DNA of 64,000 bases from JAVBSC01 sp031547305 (GCA_031547305.1 JAVBSC010000019.1:62001-126000); one strand, 5' to 3'. Positions 51,503-61,253 are shown, counted from the first letter of the stretch. The notes: generated from the letters alone by a model not told the origin. Made by a program: numbers and translations.

Positions 51503-52096
51503 CTATGGGGACTTTAATTCGCGGATTATACGGCAGGGATTGCCGGCGGCCAGGACATAAGGAGGCACGTCGTGGTTGACCACGGAGCCGGCGCCTATGG
51601 TGCTGCCCTCGCCCACAGTGACTCCTGGCAGGAGAATGGAGCCGCCGCCGATCCAGCATTTGTCGCCGACTTTAACCGGCGCGCTTTTATCCAGATAGCG
51701 CGGCCCGTCGCCGGCAAGTTCGCTGGGCATGAAACGGTCGTAGGGGCTTACGGTATGCCCAACGGCATAAATTTGAACAGCCGGGGCAATCAGCACATCG
51801 GCGCCTATGGTAATGTAATTACAATCTAAAAATACGCAGTTGAAGTTGATAAAGGTATTATCGCCAATGCTTATGTGGCACCCGAAATCGCAAAAAAACG
51901 GCGGTTCAATCCAAACATGCTTTCCAATGGCGGCAAACAACTTAGCCAAAACAAAGGATCTTTCGTCCTCCTCCGCTTCAAGCATGTGATTGTAAACCGC
52001 CAACAGACTTCGGCCCTTGCGGTACAGGGCGGTAAGCTCCGGATCCCTTGGGTTGTACGGCTGTCCGGCCAGCATTTTAGCCCGTTCGCTCATCAT
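51503..52096 (-). CDS. Maltose/galactoside O-acetyltransferase-type hexapeptide protein
   Basis: 197 residues. The N-terminal helical Mac domain (RAKMLAGQPYNPRDPELTALYRKGR) is followed by a left-handed beta-helix with hexapeptide repeats (INFNCVFLDCNYITIGADVLI, IGGGSILLPGVTVGEGSTIGAGS). The catalytic histidine lies in AVGHTV. It transfers acetyl from acetyl-CoA to sugars; the sugar is not known. An AGAGGT site precedes tandem ATGs at 52096/52093. It is monocistronic and divergent from the isomerase gene. Confidence 0.92.
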   Translation of the reverse strand: MMSERAKMLAGQPYNPRDPELTALYRKGRSLLAVYNHMLEAEEDERSFVLAKLFAAIGKHVWIEPPFFCDFGCHISIGDNTFINFNCVFLDCNYITIGADVLIAPAVQIYAVGHTVSPYDRFMPSELAGDGPRYLDKSAPVKVGDKCWIGGGSILLPGVTVGEGSTIGAGSVVNHDVPPYVLAAGNPCRIIRELKSP

Positions 52097-52336
52097 CAGG
52101 TAAGACCTCTATAATAGTATGGGAACAATCGCGCAGAAACGCTATCATATTTTATGAGCAAGTAAAGATGGCGTGTTCAATCCGCTCTGCCCCTTATTTA
52201 GCGGCAATCATGGGAGCGGTTTGATATTGAAGCCGCCGGCGTCAGAAAGCGGATGCATTTTTTTTTAAATGATAGTAACCTGCAGGCAGAGGTGTTTCGC
52301 GGAAAAATTGAACACTGCACATAAAGGAGTCTATAT

Positions 52337-53227
52337 ATGGCGTTATCGCATATTTTTGTGAATCTTAAGCGTTTTGATATTTCGGACGCTCTTGGCGGCG
52401 TTTGCCCGTCAACGGATCCGGAACTGTGGATCAAAGAAGTTATGCGTGAATCCCTGAGCCTGGGCCTGGACAAGGACAAACGCATGGAACTGGCTTTTTT
52501 CCTGCCGGAAGGCCTGATCCTGCCGGCTAAAGCCATCCTCGCCGGCAGCGGAATTTCCATTGGCTGCCAGGGAGTGTTCCGCGAGGACGTGGCCCCGGGC
52601 GGAAATTTTGGGGCCTTCACCACTCTGCGCACCGCCAAGGCGGCCCGCAACTTGGGCTGCGAATGGGCCTTGATCGGGCATTCCGAGGAGCGCAAGAACC
52701 TGTTGGACGTTATGGCCGCTTATGATCCGGATTTGCGGGCCAAACCGGAAAAACTCTCCGCCGGTTACGCTGCCGTGGAAGCCTGGCTGCGCGCCTGCGT
52801 GCAGCGGGCGGCCGAAGCCGGCCTTAAAGTTTTGCTGTGCATAGGCGAGAACGCGGAAGAACGGGCCGCCGGCCCCAGTCATTTCCTGTCCGTCCTGCAA
52901 AGCCAGATTAGCTCCGCTTTGTCAGGAACTTCTCTGGACGGGCGGGCCGCCATAGCCTACGAGCCCATCTGGGCCATCGGCCCCGGCAAAACTCCGCCCG
53001 ACGGCGCGACCATTCGTTCCACCCTGGACGCCGTGCGTGACATCCTCAAAAACAACGGCCTGGGGAGCGTTCCGGTGGTTTACGGAGGCGGATTGAAAAA
53101 AGAGAACGCGGCCGAGGTGCGTTCCGCCGGCAGCGACGGCGGACTGATCGCCCTGACCCGCTTTACCGGCAAGATTGGCTTTTCGGCCAAGGATCTGCAC
53201 GAGATTGCGAGTTTGTATTTGGGATGA
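52337..53227 (+). CDS. Divergent triose-phosphate isomerase-family enzyme
   Basis: 296 residues, about 45 longer than usual TpiA. The catalytic residues are kept: NLKRFD replaces the usual NWKMN (lysine intact), histidine in IGHSEER, glutamate in AYEPIWAIG, and the phosphate loop VVYGGGLK. Inserted stretches include GVCPSTDPELW and ELAFFLPEGLILPAKAIL. This layout resembles the TIM-like isomerases that act on tetrulose or erythrulose phosphates, so it might not be the main TpiA. AAAGGAG precedes the ATG. No pathway partner is adjacent. Two terminators follow. Confidence 0.85.
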   Translation: MALSHIFVNLKRFDISDALGGVCPSTDPELWIKEVMRESLSLGLDKDKRMELAFFLPEGLILPAKAILAGSGISIGCQGVFREDVAPGGNFGAFTTLRTAKAARNLGCEWALIGHSEERKNLLDVMAAYDPDLRAKPEKLSAGYAAVEAWLRACVQRAAEAGLKVLLCIGENAEERAAGPSHFLSVLQSQISSALSGTSLDGRAAIAYEPIWAIGPGKTPPDGATIRSTLDAVRDILKNNGLGSVPVVYGGGLKKENAAEVRSAGSDGGLIALTRFTGKIGFSAKDLHEIASLYLG

Positions 53228-53233
53228 GCCCTA

Positions 53234-53363
53234 CGGCATTTCAACTTTGAAATGCCGCGTCATGGCTGGCGCTGCCCGGCCATGGCCGCCGCGCAGGCGT
53301 AGGCGAAACTTGTTTCGCCGTTAAGCGCCGAAGCGAGCGTCTTAAAGCTAAAATGCTCTAAAG
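53234..53363 (+). repeat. Intergenic palindromic element of about 130 bp
   Basis: A perfect left hairpin has arms CGGCATTTCAA (53234-53244) and TTGAAATGCCG (53247-53257). The right end (GCGTCTTAAAGCTAAAATGC then TCTAAAG, ending at 53363) aligns with the right end of the 16.2 kb copy. No reading frame of note. It sits between the isomerase gene and its terminator. Confidence 0.55.
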
Positions 53364-53372
53364 AAAGGCTGA

Positions 53373-53419
53373 AAAGGCATTGATTCCCGTTTTCGCTGGA
53401 ATCAATGCCTTTGGTTTTT
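53373..53419 (+). terminator. Rho-independent terminator after the isomerase gene
   Basis: A perfect 15-base stem, AAAGGCATTGATTCC and GGAATCAATGCCTTT, with a ten-base loop, followed by GG and a short T run. Confidence 0.88.
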
Positions 53420-53437
53420 ATGCCTTATCAATATTCG

Positions 53438-53460
53438 GGGAGCCGCGAGGCTCCCTTTTT
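53438..53460 (+). terminator. Second rho-independent terminator
   Basis: Stem GGGAGCC and GGCTCCC with a GCGA loop, followed directly by five Ts. It backs up the terminator 20 bases earlier and guards the convergent tetR end. Confidence 0.8.
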
Positions 53461-53472
53461 GTCCGCTCAGGC

Positions 53473-54054
53473 CTAAGCGCCCAGCGTTGCGGTAAATGTG
53501 TCCAGCACGGTTTGCAAAAATGCGTCTGAAGGAGCGATAAAACCGAAGTGCACGCCCCTGGCCAGGCCCACCAGGGCGCAGGCGGCCAGGCTGGCCATAT
53601 GCGCGGCATTGAGGTTTGGCTTTATGCTGCCGTCCGTCTGGCCGTCCAGGATGATTTGCAGAAAATAGTCCGTGATATAATCGTAAATGGCCTGGATTTC
53701 CCGAAAAACCGGATCTTTGCTTTCGCCATAGCGGGCCGGGGCGTCCCGGAAAAAAAGGCGGAACTCCTGGTGGTGGTTTTCCAGAAAGCCGTAAAAGACA
53801 CGGATGGCGGTCAGAAAACGTTCCATTTGCGTTCCCGGCCAGGAGGCCGGCATGTTGCGTTCGAATTCCTGGCGCGTTTTCTGATGCAGCCCCACGATGA
53901 TATCCAAAAAAATATCATCTTTGGTCTTGAAATGCCTGAATATGGTTCCCTCGGCCACCTTGGCCTTTTTGGCCAGCAGCGCGGTGCTGGTGTTGGCAAA
54001 GCCGCGCTCCGCGAACAACCTGGCCGCGGCCTTGAGAATGTCGTCTTTTTTCAT
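53473..54054 (-). CDS. TetR/AcrR-family transcriptional regulator
   Basis: 193 residues. The N-terminal helix-turn-helix is classic: ILKAAARLFAERGFANTSTALLAKKAKVAEGTIFRHFKTKDDIF. The C-terminal ligand-binding part is family-typical but specific to no known ligand. The ATG overlaps the dxs stop (ATGA), so it is the last gene of the isoprenoid operon and may regulate that or a distant promoter. No operator was identified. Confidence 0.9.
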   Translation of the reverse strand: MKKDDILKAAARLFAERGFANTSTALLAKKAKVAEGTIFRHFKTKDDIFLDIIVGLHQKTRQEFERNMPASWPGTQMERFLTAIRVFYGFLENHHQEFRLFFRDAPARYGESKDPVFREIQAIYDYITDYFLQIILDGQTDGSIKPNLNAAHMASLAACALVGLARGVHFGFIAPSDAFLQTVLDTFTATLGA

Positions 54055-55976
54055 GACGCCAGCGCCCGCATCGTTTTCAGGATGCTTTCCGTATCTATGG
54101 AGCAGAAATGCCGCAGGATTTTTGCCGCCCCATGCGTTACAAAGGAATCGGCTATGCCCAGCCGGCGTACGGTACAGCCGGCCAGCGCGTCGTGATCGCT
54201 GAGGAATTCCAGCACGGCGGAGCCAAAGCCGCCGGCCAGTGCGTTTTCCTCCAGCAGGAGCAATTTTTTGTTGGCCCTGGCCAGTTCCAAAAGCTGTTTT
54301 TCCGGCAGGGGCTTTACCCAGCGGGCGTCAAAAATTGTGGGGCACAGGCCGGTCAACTCTTTAAACTCCTCAGCGGCGGCCATGGCCGGGTAAACCCGGC
54401 TGCCCACGGCGATTGCCGCCAGGCCGCAATCGCCCTCCAGCAGCACCTCTCCCATGCCGGGAGTAAGGAGCGGCGGGTTGCCGGCAAGTTCCACCCCCAC
54501 TCCGGCCGCCCTGGGGTAACGGATGGCCACCGGGCCGTCCAGGCTCAGGCCGGTGCGCAGGGCGGACCGCAATTCAGCCTCATCCCTGGGGGCCAGAATT
54601 TTCAGGTTGGGGATGCAGCGCAGGTAGGACAGGTCAAAAACTCCGTGGTGGGTGGGGCCGTCCTCTCCCACCAGGCCGCCGCGATCCAGGCAGAACAGCA
54701 CCGGCAGGTTCTGCAGGCAGACGTCGTGAATGACCTGGTCAAAAGAGCGCTGCAAAAAGGTGGAGTAAATGGCCACCACCGGCCGCAGTCCCTGGGCGGC
54801 CAGGCCGGCGGCAAAGGTTACGGCATGCTGTTCGCAGATGCCCACGTCAATGAAGCGCTCCGGAAAACGCCCGGCAAAGGCGGTCAGGCCGGTGCCTTCC
54901 GGCATGGCCGCGGTAATGGCCACAATGCGGGGATCCTGCTCCGCCAGTTTGATGATGCTTTGGGCGAACACTTCGGTATAGCTCGGCACCTGGGCCGTGC
55001 CCGGCGCCGCCGGGGCGGATTTAAGCGCTTTGCCGGTTTCCGGCTCAAAGCGCCCCACCCCGTGATAATCCGTGGGGTTCGCCTCAGCCGGGGCATAGCC
55101 TTTGCCCTTGGTGGTGAGCACGTGCACAAGCACCGGGCCGTCCATGTCCGCGGCCAGGCGCAGGGCCGTGTCCAGGGCTTCCAGATCGTGTCCCTTGACC
55201 GGGCCTATGTATTTGAAGTGCAGGGCCTCAAAAGCCAGGGAGCGGGTAAAGAAGGTCTTGAAACTGCTTTTGCTGCGCCGGGCTATGTCCAGCATGTCAT
55301 CGCCCACGCCGGGAATGGATTGCAGAAAACCTTCCATTTCCTTTTTCACTCGCCTGACCCAGGGCAGATACATGTTGCGGCTCATGAAGAAAGAAAGCGC
55401 GCCCACGTTTTTTGAAATGGACATGGCGTTGTCGTTGAGCACCACAATCAACGGTTTGCCCATAGCCCCGGCCTGGTTCATGGCTTCATAGGCCATGCCG
55501 CCGGTCATGGCGCCGTCGCCGACCACCGCCACGACATGATGCTTGAGCCCGGCCAGTTCCCTGGCTTTGACCATGCCCAGGGCGGCGGACAGGGCCGTTG
55601 AGGCGTGCCCTACTCCGAAATGATCGTAAGGGCTTTCTTCCCGGCGCGGGAACCCGCACAGGCCGCCGTACTGGCGCAGGGTGTCAAAATCCCCGGCCCG
55701 GCCGGTCAGCAGTTTGTAAGCATAGCTCTGGTGGCCGACATCCCAGAGGATCTTGTCTTCTTGCGCGTCAAAGGCGCGCAGCAGGGCAATGGTAAGTTCC
55801 ACAACCCCCAGGGAGGGGGCCAGGTGCCCGCCGGTTTTGGAAACCGTGGCAATGATGCGCTCGCGCAGTTCCAGGGCCAGGGCTTCCTGTTCCGGCTGCG
55901 TAAAGTCGCGCAGAACGGAAGGGGAGGACACCCTGGCGAGCAGGCTTGGCGTACAGTTGTTAAAAGCATCCTTCAT
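54051..55976 (-). CDS. dxs: 1-deoxy-D-xylulose-5-phosphate synthase Dxs
   Basis: 641 residues. Thiamine diphosphate-binding motifs are GDGAMTGGMAYEAMNQ (GDG...N) and the transketolase-like GHASTALS and DVGICEQHAVTFAAGLA. It joins pyruvate and glyceraldehyde 3-phosphate to make DXP, the first step of the MEP pathway. The ATG at 55976 overlaps the ispA stop (TGATG). A TTG one codon earlier is in frame. It lies in the operon with ispA and ispG, so three isoprenoid genes are co-expressed. Confidence 0.97.
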   Translation of the reverse strand: MKDAFNNCTPSLLARVSSPSVLRDFTQPEQEALALELRERIIATVSKTGGHLAPSLGVVELTIALLRAFDAQEDKILWDVGHQSYAYKLLTGRAGDFDTLRQYGGLCGFPRREESPYDHFGVGHASTALSAALGMVKARELAGLKHHVVAVVGDGAMTGGMAYEAMNQAGAMGKPLIVVLNDNAMSISKNVGALSFFMSRNMYLPWVRRVKKEMEGFLQSIPGVGDDMLDIARRSKSSFKTFFTRSLAFEALHFKYIGPVKGHDLEALDTALRLAADMDGPVLVHVLTTKGKGYAPAEANPTDYHGVGRFEPETGKALKSAPAAPGTAQVPSYTEVFAQSIIKLAEQDPRIVAITAAMPEGTGLTAFAGRFPERFIDVGICEQHAVTFAAGLAAQGLRPVVAIYSTFLQRSFDQVIHDVCLQNLPVLFCLDRGGLVGEDGPTHHGVFDLSYLRCIPNLKILAPRDEAELRSALRTGLSLDGPVAIRYPRAAGVGVELAGNPPLLTPGMGEVLLEGDCGLAAIAVGSRVYPAMAAAEEFKELTGLCPTIFDARWVKPLPEKQLLELARANKKLLLLEENALAGGFGSAVLEFLSDHDALAGCTVRRLGIADSFVTHGAAKILRHFCSIDTESILKTMRALAS

Positions 55977-56875
55977 CAATAAACCCTATCCGCTATATAC
56001 TGGGCAAGCGCCCGCAGAAAATCGGCTTCCGGACCGGCGTACCCGGCCAGGGCGGCTTTTGCCCCGGCAACTTCATCAAGGGCCGCTTCCCGGCTTCCGG
56101 CCAGTCCGAGCAGGGCCGGGTATGTCTGCTTGCCCTGCTCCGCGTCTTTGCCCGCTGTTTTGCCAAGGGTGGCGGCATCGCTTGTTTCATCAAGAATATC
56201 GTCGGTAATCTGAAACGCTATGCCCAAAGCCGTGCCGTAAGCCTCCACCCGCTCCAGATCCGCTTTGGCCGCTCCGGCCAGAAGCGCCCCGCTAAGACAG
56301 GCGGCCCGCAGCAAAGCCCCGGTTTTCAGGGCGTGCATGCGCCGGAGTTCTTCCAGAGAAATGCTTCCCCGGCCGGTGTATTGCATGTCCAGAAACTGTC
56401 CGCCGACCATACCGCCGGAGCCGGCGGCCGAAGCGATCAGGGCCAGCGCTTTCAGCGCAAGCTCCGGGCGCACGGAATTGTTCAGGCCGCAGGAGGCCAT
56501 AAAGGCAAAAGCGTCGGTAAGCAGAGCGTCCCCGGCCAGAATGGCCGAGGCTTCGCCAAAGCGCTTGTGGCTGGTCGGCTTGCCGCGCCGCAGGTCGTCA
56601 TTGTCCATGGCCGGCAGATCGTCGTGAATCAGCGAATAGCTGTGAATGCACTCAATGGCCGCGGCAAAGGGCAGCATTTTCTCTTTTTCCAGCCCGAACA
56701 GTCCGCCGCAGTTCAGGCAGAGCACCGGCCGCAGGCGTTTGCCGCCGGCCAGCAGGCTGTAATACCTGGCTTCGCGCAGGCCTGGCGGCATATCCGCGGC
56801 GTCCAGGCATCCGGCCAGAAAAGCTTCCACAAATGAGGCTTCCTGTTTTAATCTGGCTTTGACCGGTTCCGGCAT
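55976..56875 (-). CDS. ispA: Geranyl/farnesyl diphosphate synthase IspA
   Basis: 299 residues. The two aspartate-rich motifs of trans-prenyltransferases are present: DDLPAMDNDD (first) and FQITDDILDE (second). GGKRLRP is the usual substrate-binding loop. It condenses IPP and DMAPP to geranyl and farnesyl diphosphate. The ATG at 56875 is chosen because it follows the xseB stop by one base with a GGCGGAG site; an upstream in-frame start at 56989 would overlap xseB. Confidence 0.95.
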   Translation of the reverse strand: MPEPVKARLKQEASFVEAFLAGCLDAADMPPGLREARYYSLLAGGKRLRPVLCLNCGGLFGLEKEKMLPFAAAIECIHSYSLIHDDLPAMDNDDLRRGKPTSHKRFGEASAILAGDALLTDAFAFMASCGLNNSVRPELALKALALIASAAGSGGMVGGQFLDMQYTGRGSISLEELRRMHALKTGALLRAACLSGALLAGAAKADLERVEAYGTALGIAFQITDDILDETSDAATLGKTAGKDAEQGKQTYPALLGLAGSREAALDEVAGAKAALAGYAGPEADFLRALAQYIADRVY

Positions 56876-56876
56876 A

Positions 56877-57110
56877 TCAGGCTCCGCCGGGATCCTTGGG
56901 CGCAAAGGCTTCCAGGCCCTGTTCAGTATACATTTTAATTTCCAGTTTGGCGTTTTCCAGTAGTTCCCGGCAGGCGCGGACCAGCCCAAGTCCTTCCTTG
57001 TACATGGCCACGCTTTCCTCCAGTGAAAGCCCGCCCTGCTCCAGGGCGCGGACTATTTCCTGCAGGCGAAGCATGCGGCCTTCAAAATCGGTTTTATTTT
57101 CTTCCGCCAT
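56877..57110 (-). CDS. xseB: Exodeoxyribonuclease VII small subunit XseB
   Basis: 77 residues. The conserved core FEGRMLRLQEIVRALEQGGLSLEESVAMYKEG is diagnostic of XseB, which binds several copies to XseA and supports its single-strand exonuclease activity. The ATG at 57110 lies four bases after the M23 peptidase stop; the longer in-frame start at 57176 overlaps that gene. Placed with xseA one gene away. Confidence 0.93.
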   Translation of the reverse strand: MAEENKTDFEGRMLRLQEIVRALEQGGLSLEESVAMYKEGLGLVRACRELLENAKLEIKMYTEQGLEAFAPKDPGGA

Positions 57111-57114
57111 GGCG

Positions 57115-58116
57115 TCACTTTTTAGCTGGAGAGAGGTTGCCTGAATTCTCATACAGGGATGTGGTCCCGCTCCCACGCGGCGCCGCCTTAACCTGGGGCT
57201 TGGGCTTTTCCTCCAACGGCGGCGGCATGTCCGGGAGCAGCGGGGCCGGGTTGACTATTTCGCCCAGGACGGCCAGGCTCAGGTGCAGGTGCGGTCCGGT
57301 GACCCGGCCGGTGCTGCCGACCAGCCCCAGAATTTCATCTTTGGCCACCGCCTGGCCTTCGCGCACTTTAAAAGCGGAAAGATGCATGTACAGAGTATAC
57401 ACCCCAAGGCCGTGATCCACAATCACGCAATTGCCGGCGAAGTACTGCTCCTCGGCCAGCACTACCCTGCCGGCCGCGCAGGCTTTGACGGGATCGCCCT
57501 GGGCCGCGCGCAAATCCAGACCTTTATGCTGGCTGCGCGGCTGGTTGTTGAAGATACGGCGCAGGCCGTACACGCTGCTTACCGTGCCGGGCACCGGCCT
57601 GCTCAAGGGAAAGGCCAGGAACTGCTCCGGGCTTATGCGGCTGAGAACGGCGGCGGTCTTTTTTCTTTCCCGCTCGATCCTTTCGGACAGCGAGGGATCC
57701 GGGGTCACGTACTTCTGTTCCACCGTAAGGCTTTGCACCGGATATTCCCGCTTGCGCACAGGCAGGCTCAGAGCCTGGCTTGGTCCGGCTTTGCCGTTCC
57801 CCAGGCCGACGACCAGGGTGAGGGATTTTTCACCCGCGTTAAGCGGCACGGAAAGCAAAAATTCGCACAGAACGTTCGGGTCGTTTTCCGTGCTTGCGGC
57901 CGGCTGCCGGGCCACGAAGAATTTTTTTCCCCGCCACTCCGCCTGCACTCCGGGCAGATCTTGCCGTGAACGGACTTTTACCAAAAAAGGCTCGCCGGCC
58001 CAGATTTGGGCCGGGGCCTCCACGCTGATAGCGTCCTCTCCCGCCGCATTGCCGGCAAAAGCGCCTGAAAAGCCCGCGCAAAACGCCAGAAGGATAAAAA
58101 GAAGCTTGTTGCGCAT
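57115..58116 (-). CDS. Exported M23-family peptidase (LytM/endopeptidase type)
   Basis: 333 residues with a signal peptide (LLFILLAFCAGFSGAFAG). The LytM domain near the end keeps the zinc site: SQHKGLDLRA (H-x3-D) and GPHLHLSL (H-x-H). The middle region (about 40-150) may be an Ig-like or bacterial cell wall-binding part. It cuts or regulates cleavage of peptidoglycan cross-bridges in the periplasm. It sits between xseA (one base) and xseB (four bases) in the same operon. Confidence 0.92.
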   Translation of the reverse strand: MRNKLLFILLAFCAGFSGAFAGNAAGEDAISVEAPAQIWAGEPFLVKVRSRQDLPGVQAEWRGKKFFVARQPAASTENDPNVLCEFLLSVPLNAGEKSLTLVVGLGNGKAGPSQALSLPVRKREYPVQSLTVEQKYVTPDPSLSERIERERKKTAAVLSRISPEQFLAFPLSRPVPGTVSSVYGLRRIFNNQPRSQHKGLDLRAAQGDPVKACAAGRVVLAEEQYFAGNCVIVDHGLGVYTLYMHLSAFKVREGQAVAKDEILGLVGSTGRVTGPHLHLSLAVLGEIVNPAPLLPDMPPPLEEKPKPQVKAAPRGSGTTSLYENSGNLSPAKK

Positions 58117-58117
58117 G

Positions 58118-59500
58118 TTATCTCACCTGGACGGGCACCAGACCGTCTTTGAGTTGAATATCCAGCAGATCCCCCGGAGCGGCTTCGCTTTTGCTGCGCA
58201 AAAAAGAGCCGTCCGCCCTGCGGGCCAGGGCGTAGCCGCGCTCCAGAGGCTGCAAGGGGTTTAAGGCTGCCAGCAGGCCGTTCAAATGTCCGCAGTTCTG
58301 TTCCATTTCCGCCAGCAGGCGCTCCATGGCCGAATCCAGGCCGGAGCCGAGACGCTCCAGACGTTCCGTTCCGGCGGGCAGACAAACCGGAGGCTTGCGC
58401 AACACGGCTTCCAGAGCCTCCAGCCGGCCGCCCAGGCCGGCCAGGCAATGCGTCTGGGCCAGCGTGAGCCGCTGCTCCGCCTCCCTGAGGCGCTCGGCCC
58501 AATTGCCCAGGATGGCCGTGGGCGAAAGCAGGCCCAGGTTGCGCTCAAGCTGAAAAAGATTTTGCCCGCAAGCTCTGAACAGCGCCTCAAAAGCCCGGCT
58601 CAGGGCCATATCCATCTCATCCGCCCGCTGCAGAAGCTCCCGGCGTTCCGGCCAGAGCAACTGGGCCGCGTGGCTTGGCGTGGCGGCCCGCACGTCAGCG
58701 GTCATGTCCGCCAGGCTCACGTCCACCTCATGGCCGATTCCGGCCAGAACCGGCAGGCCGGAGCTGAAAATCGCCTCCGCCACCCGCTCGGAGTTGAAGG
58801 CCGCCAGATCCTCCAGGGAGCCGCCGCCCCGGATGAGCGCGATCACTTCCGCCCAGCCATCGGCGTTGGCCCCGGCTATGGCCGCCGCAATGGCGGGCGG
58901 GGCCTCATCGCCCTGCACCGGCACCGGGTGCAGGCGGACTTGCGCTCCAAAGCCGCGCTCCGAGCCGATGCGGATAAAGTCATGCACAGCCGCGCCACGC
59001 GGCGAGCTTACCAGGGCTACCCGCAACGGGTTTGCCGGCAGGGGGCGCTTGCGCGAAGCGTCAAAATAGCCTTTGGCCGCCAGCCTGGCCTTGAGCAGCT
59101 CAAATTCCAGCTTCAGCCGCCCTTCACCGGCTTCCTGAACCAAATCCACCACCAGTTGGTAAGCCCCGCGCGGAGCGTAAACGCCGAGCCGGCCGGCGCA
59201 GACGACTTCCTGCCCTTCAGCCAGGGTCCGGGCCGGGCCGGGGCGCGGTCCGTCCTCATAAACTTCGCCGGTCAGGGGATCAAAGCTCTGTTCTTCTTTC
59301 TGGCTGCCTTTGAACCATACAGCGGCCAGCAGCGCTTCCTCGTCCCGCAGGTTAAAATAGATGTGCCCGGAGCCCGGGCGGGACAGGTTGCCCACCTGGC
59401 CGCGCACCCAGACATACGGAAAAGCGCCTTCCAGCATGCCTTTGACGGCCAGGGTGAGTTCGCGCACCGTTAAAACGGAACCGCCTGGAAAATCCGGCAT
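58118..59500 (-). CDS. xseA: Exodeoxyribonuclease VII large subunit XseA
   Basis: 460 residues. The N-terminal OB-fold (WVRGQVGNLSRPGSGHIYFNLRDEEA) is followed by the catalytic domain with ALVSSPRGAAVHDF, GGGSLEDLAAFNSE and GIGHEVDVSLADMTADVRAATPSHAAQL. The C-terminal coiled coil and the PLERGYAL motif also match. It degrades single-stranded DNA from both ends. ATG 59500 is five bases after the proS stop; a TTG at 59518 would overlap proS. Confidence 0.95.
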   Translation of the reverse strand: MPDFPGGSVLTVRELTLAVKGMLEGAFPYVWVRGQVGNLSRPGSGHIYFNLRDEEALLAAVWFKGSQKEEQSFDPLTGEVYEDGPRPGPARTLAEGQEVVCAGRLGVYAPRGAYQLVVDLVQEAGEGRLKLEFELLKARLAAKGYFDASRKRPLPANPLRVALVSSPRGAAVHDFIRIGSERGFGAQVRLHPVPVQGDEAPPAIAAAIAGANADGWAEVIALIRGGGSLEDLAAFNSERVAEAIFSSGLPVLAGIGHEVDVSLADMTADVRAATPSHAAQLLWPERRELLQRADEMDMALSRAFEALFRACGQNLFQLERNLGLLSPTAILGNWAERLREAEQRLTLAQTHCLAGLGGRLEALEAVLRKPPVCLPAGTERLERLGSGLDSAMERLLAEMEQNCGHLNGLLAALNPLQPLERGYALARRADGSFLRSKSEAAPGDLLDIQLKDGLVPVQVR

Positions 59501-59505
59501 TTTGG

Positions 59506-61230
59506 CTACATGCCCCAACCGGCGTAAACTTTGGCCCGCCAGGCGTCAAAGGCGGCCATAAAGCCGTCCAGCGGCAGTTCGCCTTTTTCGCCGCTGCGCC
59601 GGTCCTTTACTTCCGCCACGCCCCTGGCCAGGGTTTTCGCGCCCAGGACCACCTGCATGGGAATGCCGATCAGGTCGGCATCCTTGAATTTGACTCCCGG
59701 CCGTTCCTCCCTGTCGTCCAGCAGCGCTTCCACGCCTTCCCCGAGCAGGGTTTCGTAAAGCTCCTGAGCCTTGGCGCCGACTGCCTCCGACTTCGCGTCC
59801 AGATTCAGGATCAGCGCCTGGTACGGGGCAATGGGCGGCGGGAAGATGATGCCGTCCGCATCATGGTTTTGCTCAATGCAGGCCGCGACGATACGGGTTA
59901 CCCCGATGCCGTAGCAGCCCATGACCATGGGGGCGTCCTTGCCGTTTTCGTCCAGGAAGTTGGCGTTCATGGCCTTGGAGTATTTCAGGCCCAGTTTGAA
60001 TACATGTCCCACTTCAATGCCCTTGGGCAACTCCAGACGCCCTCCGCAGCGCGGGCAGGGATCCTGGGCGGTGATGGCGCGCAGATCCGCATAAGCGTCG
60101 ATTTTCGCGTCCCTGGAAAGGCTGACGTTCACCAGGTGGAAGTCCTTTTTATTGGCCCCGCAGACCCAGCCTTCGCCGGCCTGGAGTTCCTGGTCCGCCA
60201 GCACGGCGCTCACTTCCAGGCCGACAGGCCCGGCAAAGCCCACCGGAGCCTTGGTCCAGGCCACAACCTGCTCCGGCGCGGCCAGTTCCACCACCGAGGC
60301 GTTGAAGTAATTCTTGACCTTTATCTCGTTCAGTTCCCGATCACCGCGCACCAGAGCGGCCACGGCCTTGCCGTCCACGTTGAGCAGGATGGTTTTGACC
60401 AGTTGTTCCGGGCCGATTTTTAAGAAGTTCGCCACTTCCTCCACCGTGTGCCGGCCCGGAGTGTGGACTTCCGCCCAGGCGGGCGGCGGCGTGGAATTTT
60501 TAGGCCCGGCGAATTTGACTTCAGCCCGTTCCACGTTGGCCGCATAGTTGCAATCCGCGCAGGCGGCAATGGTGTCCTCGCCGGTTTGGGCCAGAACCAT
60601 GAACTCATGGGAAAAACTGCCGCCTATGGAGCCGGAATCAGCCTCCACAGCCCGGAATTTAAGGGCCAGACGCTCGAAGATGCGCACATAGGCGTCATAC
60701 ATGGCTTTGTAGCTTATATCCGCCCCGGCGTCGTCCCGGTCAAAGGAATAGGCGTCCTTCATGATGAATTCACGGCCGCGCATCAGCCCGAACCTGGGCC
60801 GCACCTCGTCCCGGAATTTTGTCTGGATCTGGTAAAGGTTCACCGGCAGCTGGCGGTAGGAACGCAATTCCCCCCGGAGCAAATCGGTAATGACTTCCTC
60901 GTGCGTGGGGCCAAGGCAGAAATCCCGGTCGTGACGGTCTTTGAAGCGTAGAAGCTCCCGGCCGTAGTGCTCCCAGCGGCCGGACTCCTTCCAGAGATCC
61001 GCCGGCTGAACCATGGGCATGGTCAATTCCAGAGCCCCGGCCCGATCCATTTCCTCGCGCACGATCTGGGCCACCTTGGCGATGGCCCGCCAGCCAAAGG
61101 GCAGGTAATTGTATACGCCGGAAGTCAGGCGGCGGATCAGCCCGGCCCGGATCATCAGCTTGTGGCTGATCACCTCGGCGTCGGCCGGGGCTTCTTTCAG
61201 CGTGGGAAGGTAATATCTGCTCAGACGCAT
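59506..61230 (-). CDS. proS: Prolyl-tRNA synthetase ProS
   Basis: 574 residues of the bacterial-type class II synthetase. Motif 2 ([25 protein letters not shown]) and motif 3 ([14 protein letters not shown]) are intact. Between them is the INS editing domain (about 225-390) that deacylates Ala-tRNA(Pro). Charges tRNA(Pro). AAGGA precedes the ATG. It follows ispG by 23 bases, and this order is, as I recall, typical of Desulfovibrio. Confidence 0.97.
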   Translation of the reverse strand: MRLSRYYLPTLKEAPADAEVISHKLMIRAGLIRRLTSGVYNYLPFGWRAIAKVAQIVREEMDRAGALELTMPMVQPADLWKESGRWEHYGRELLRFKDRHDRDFCLGPTHEEVITDLLRGELRSYRQLPVNLYQIQTKFRDEVRPRFGLMRGREFIMKDAYSFDRDDAGADISYKAMYDAYVRIFERLALKFRAVEADSGSIGGSFSHEFMVLAQTGEDTIAACADCNYAANVERAEVKFAGPKNSTPPPAWAEVHTPGRHTVEEVANFLKIGPEQLVKTILLNVDGKAVAALVRGDRELNEIKVKNYFNASVVELAAPEQVVAWTKAPVGFAGPVGLEVSAVLADQELQAGEGWVCGANKKDFHLVNVSLSRDAKIDAYADLRAITAQDPCPRCGGRLELPKGIEVGHVFKLGLKYSKAMNANFLDENGKDAPMVMGCYGIGVTRIVAACIEQNHDADGIIFPPPIAPYQALILNLDAKSEAVGAKAQELYETLLGEGVEALLDDREERPGVKFKDADLIGIPMQVVLGAKTLARGVAEVKDRRSGEKGELPLDGFMAAFDAWRAKVYAGWGM

Positions 61231-61253
61231 GTGTTTTCCTTGGAGTTGTGTTT

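Noticed and set aside
53221..53472. A tRNA or small RNA gene between the isomerase and tetR
   Set aside because: The hairpins are explained by the repeat element and two terminators; no cloverleaf could be drawn.
54108..55415. A 435-residue frame antisense to dxs
   Set aside because: Dxs motifs are complete on the minus strand; the plus frame has no domain.
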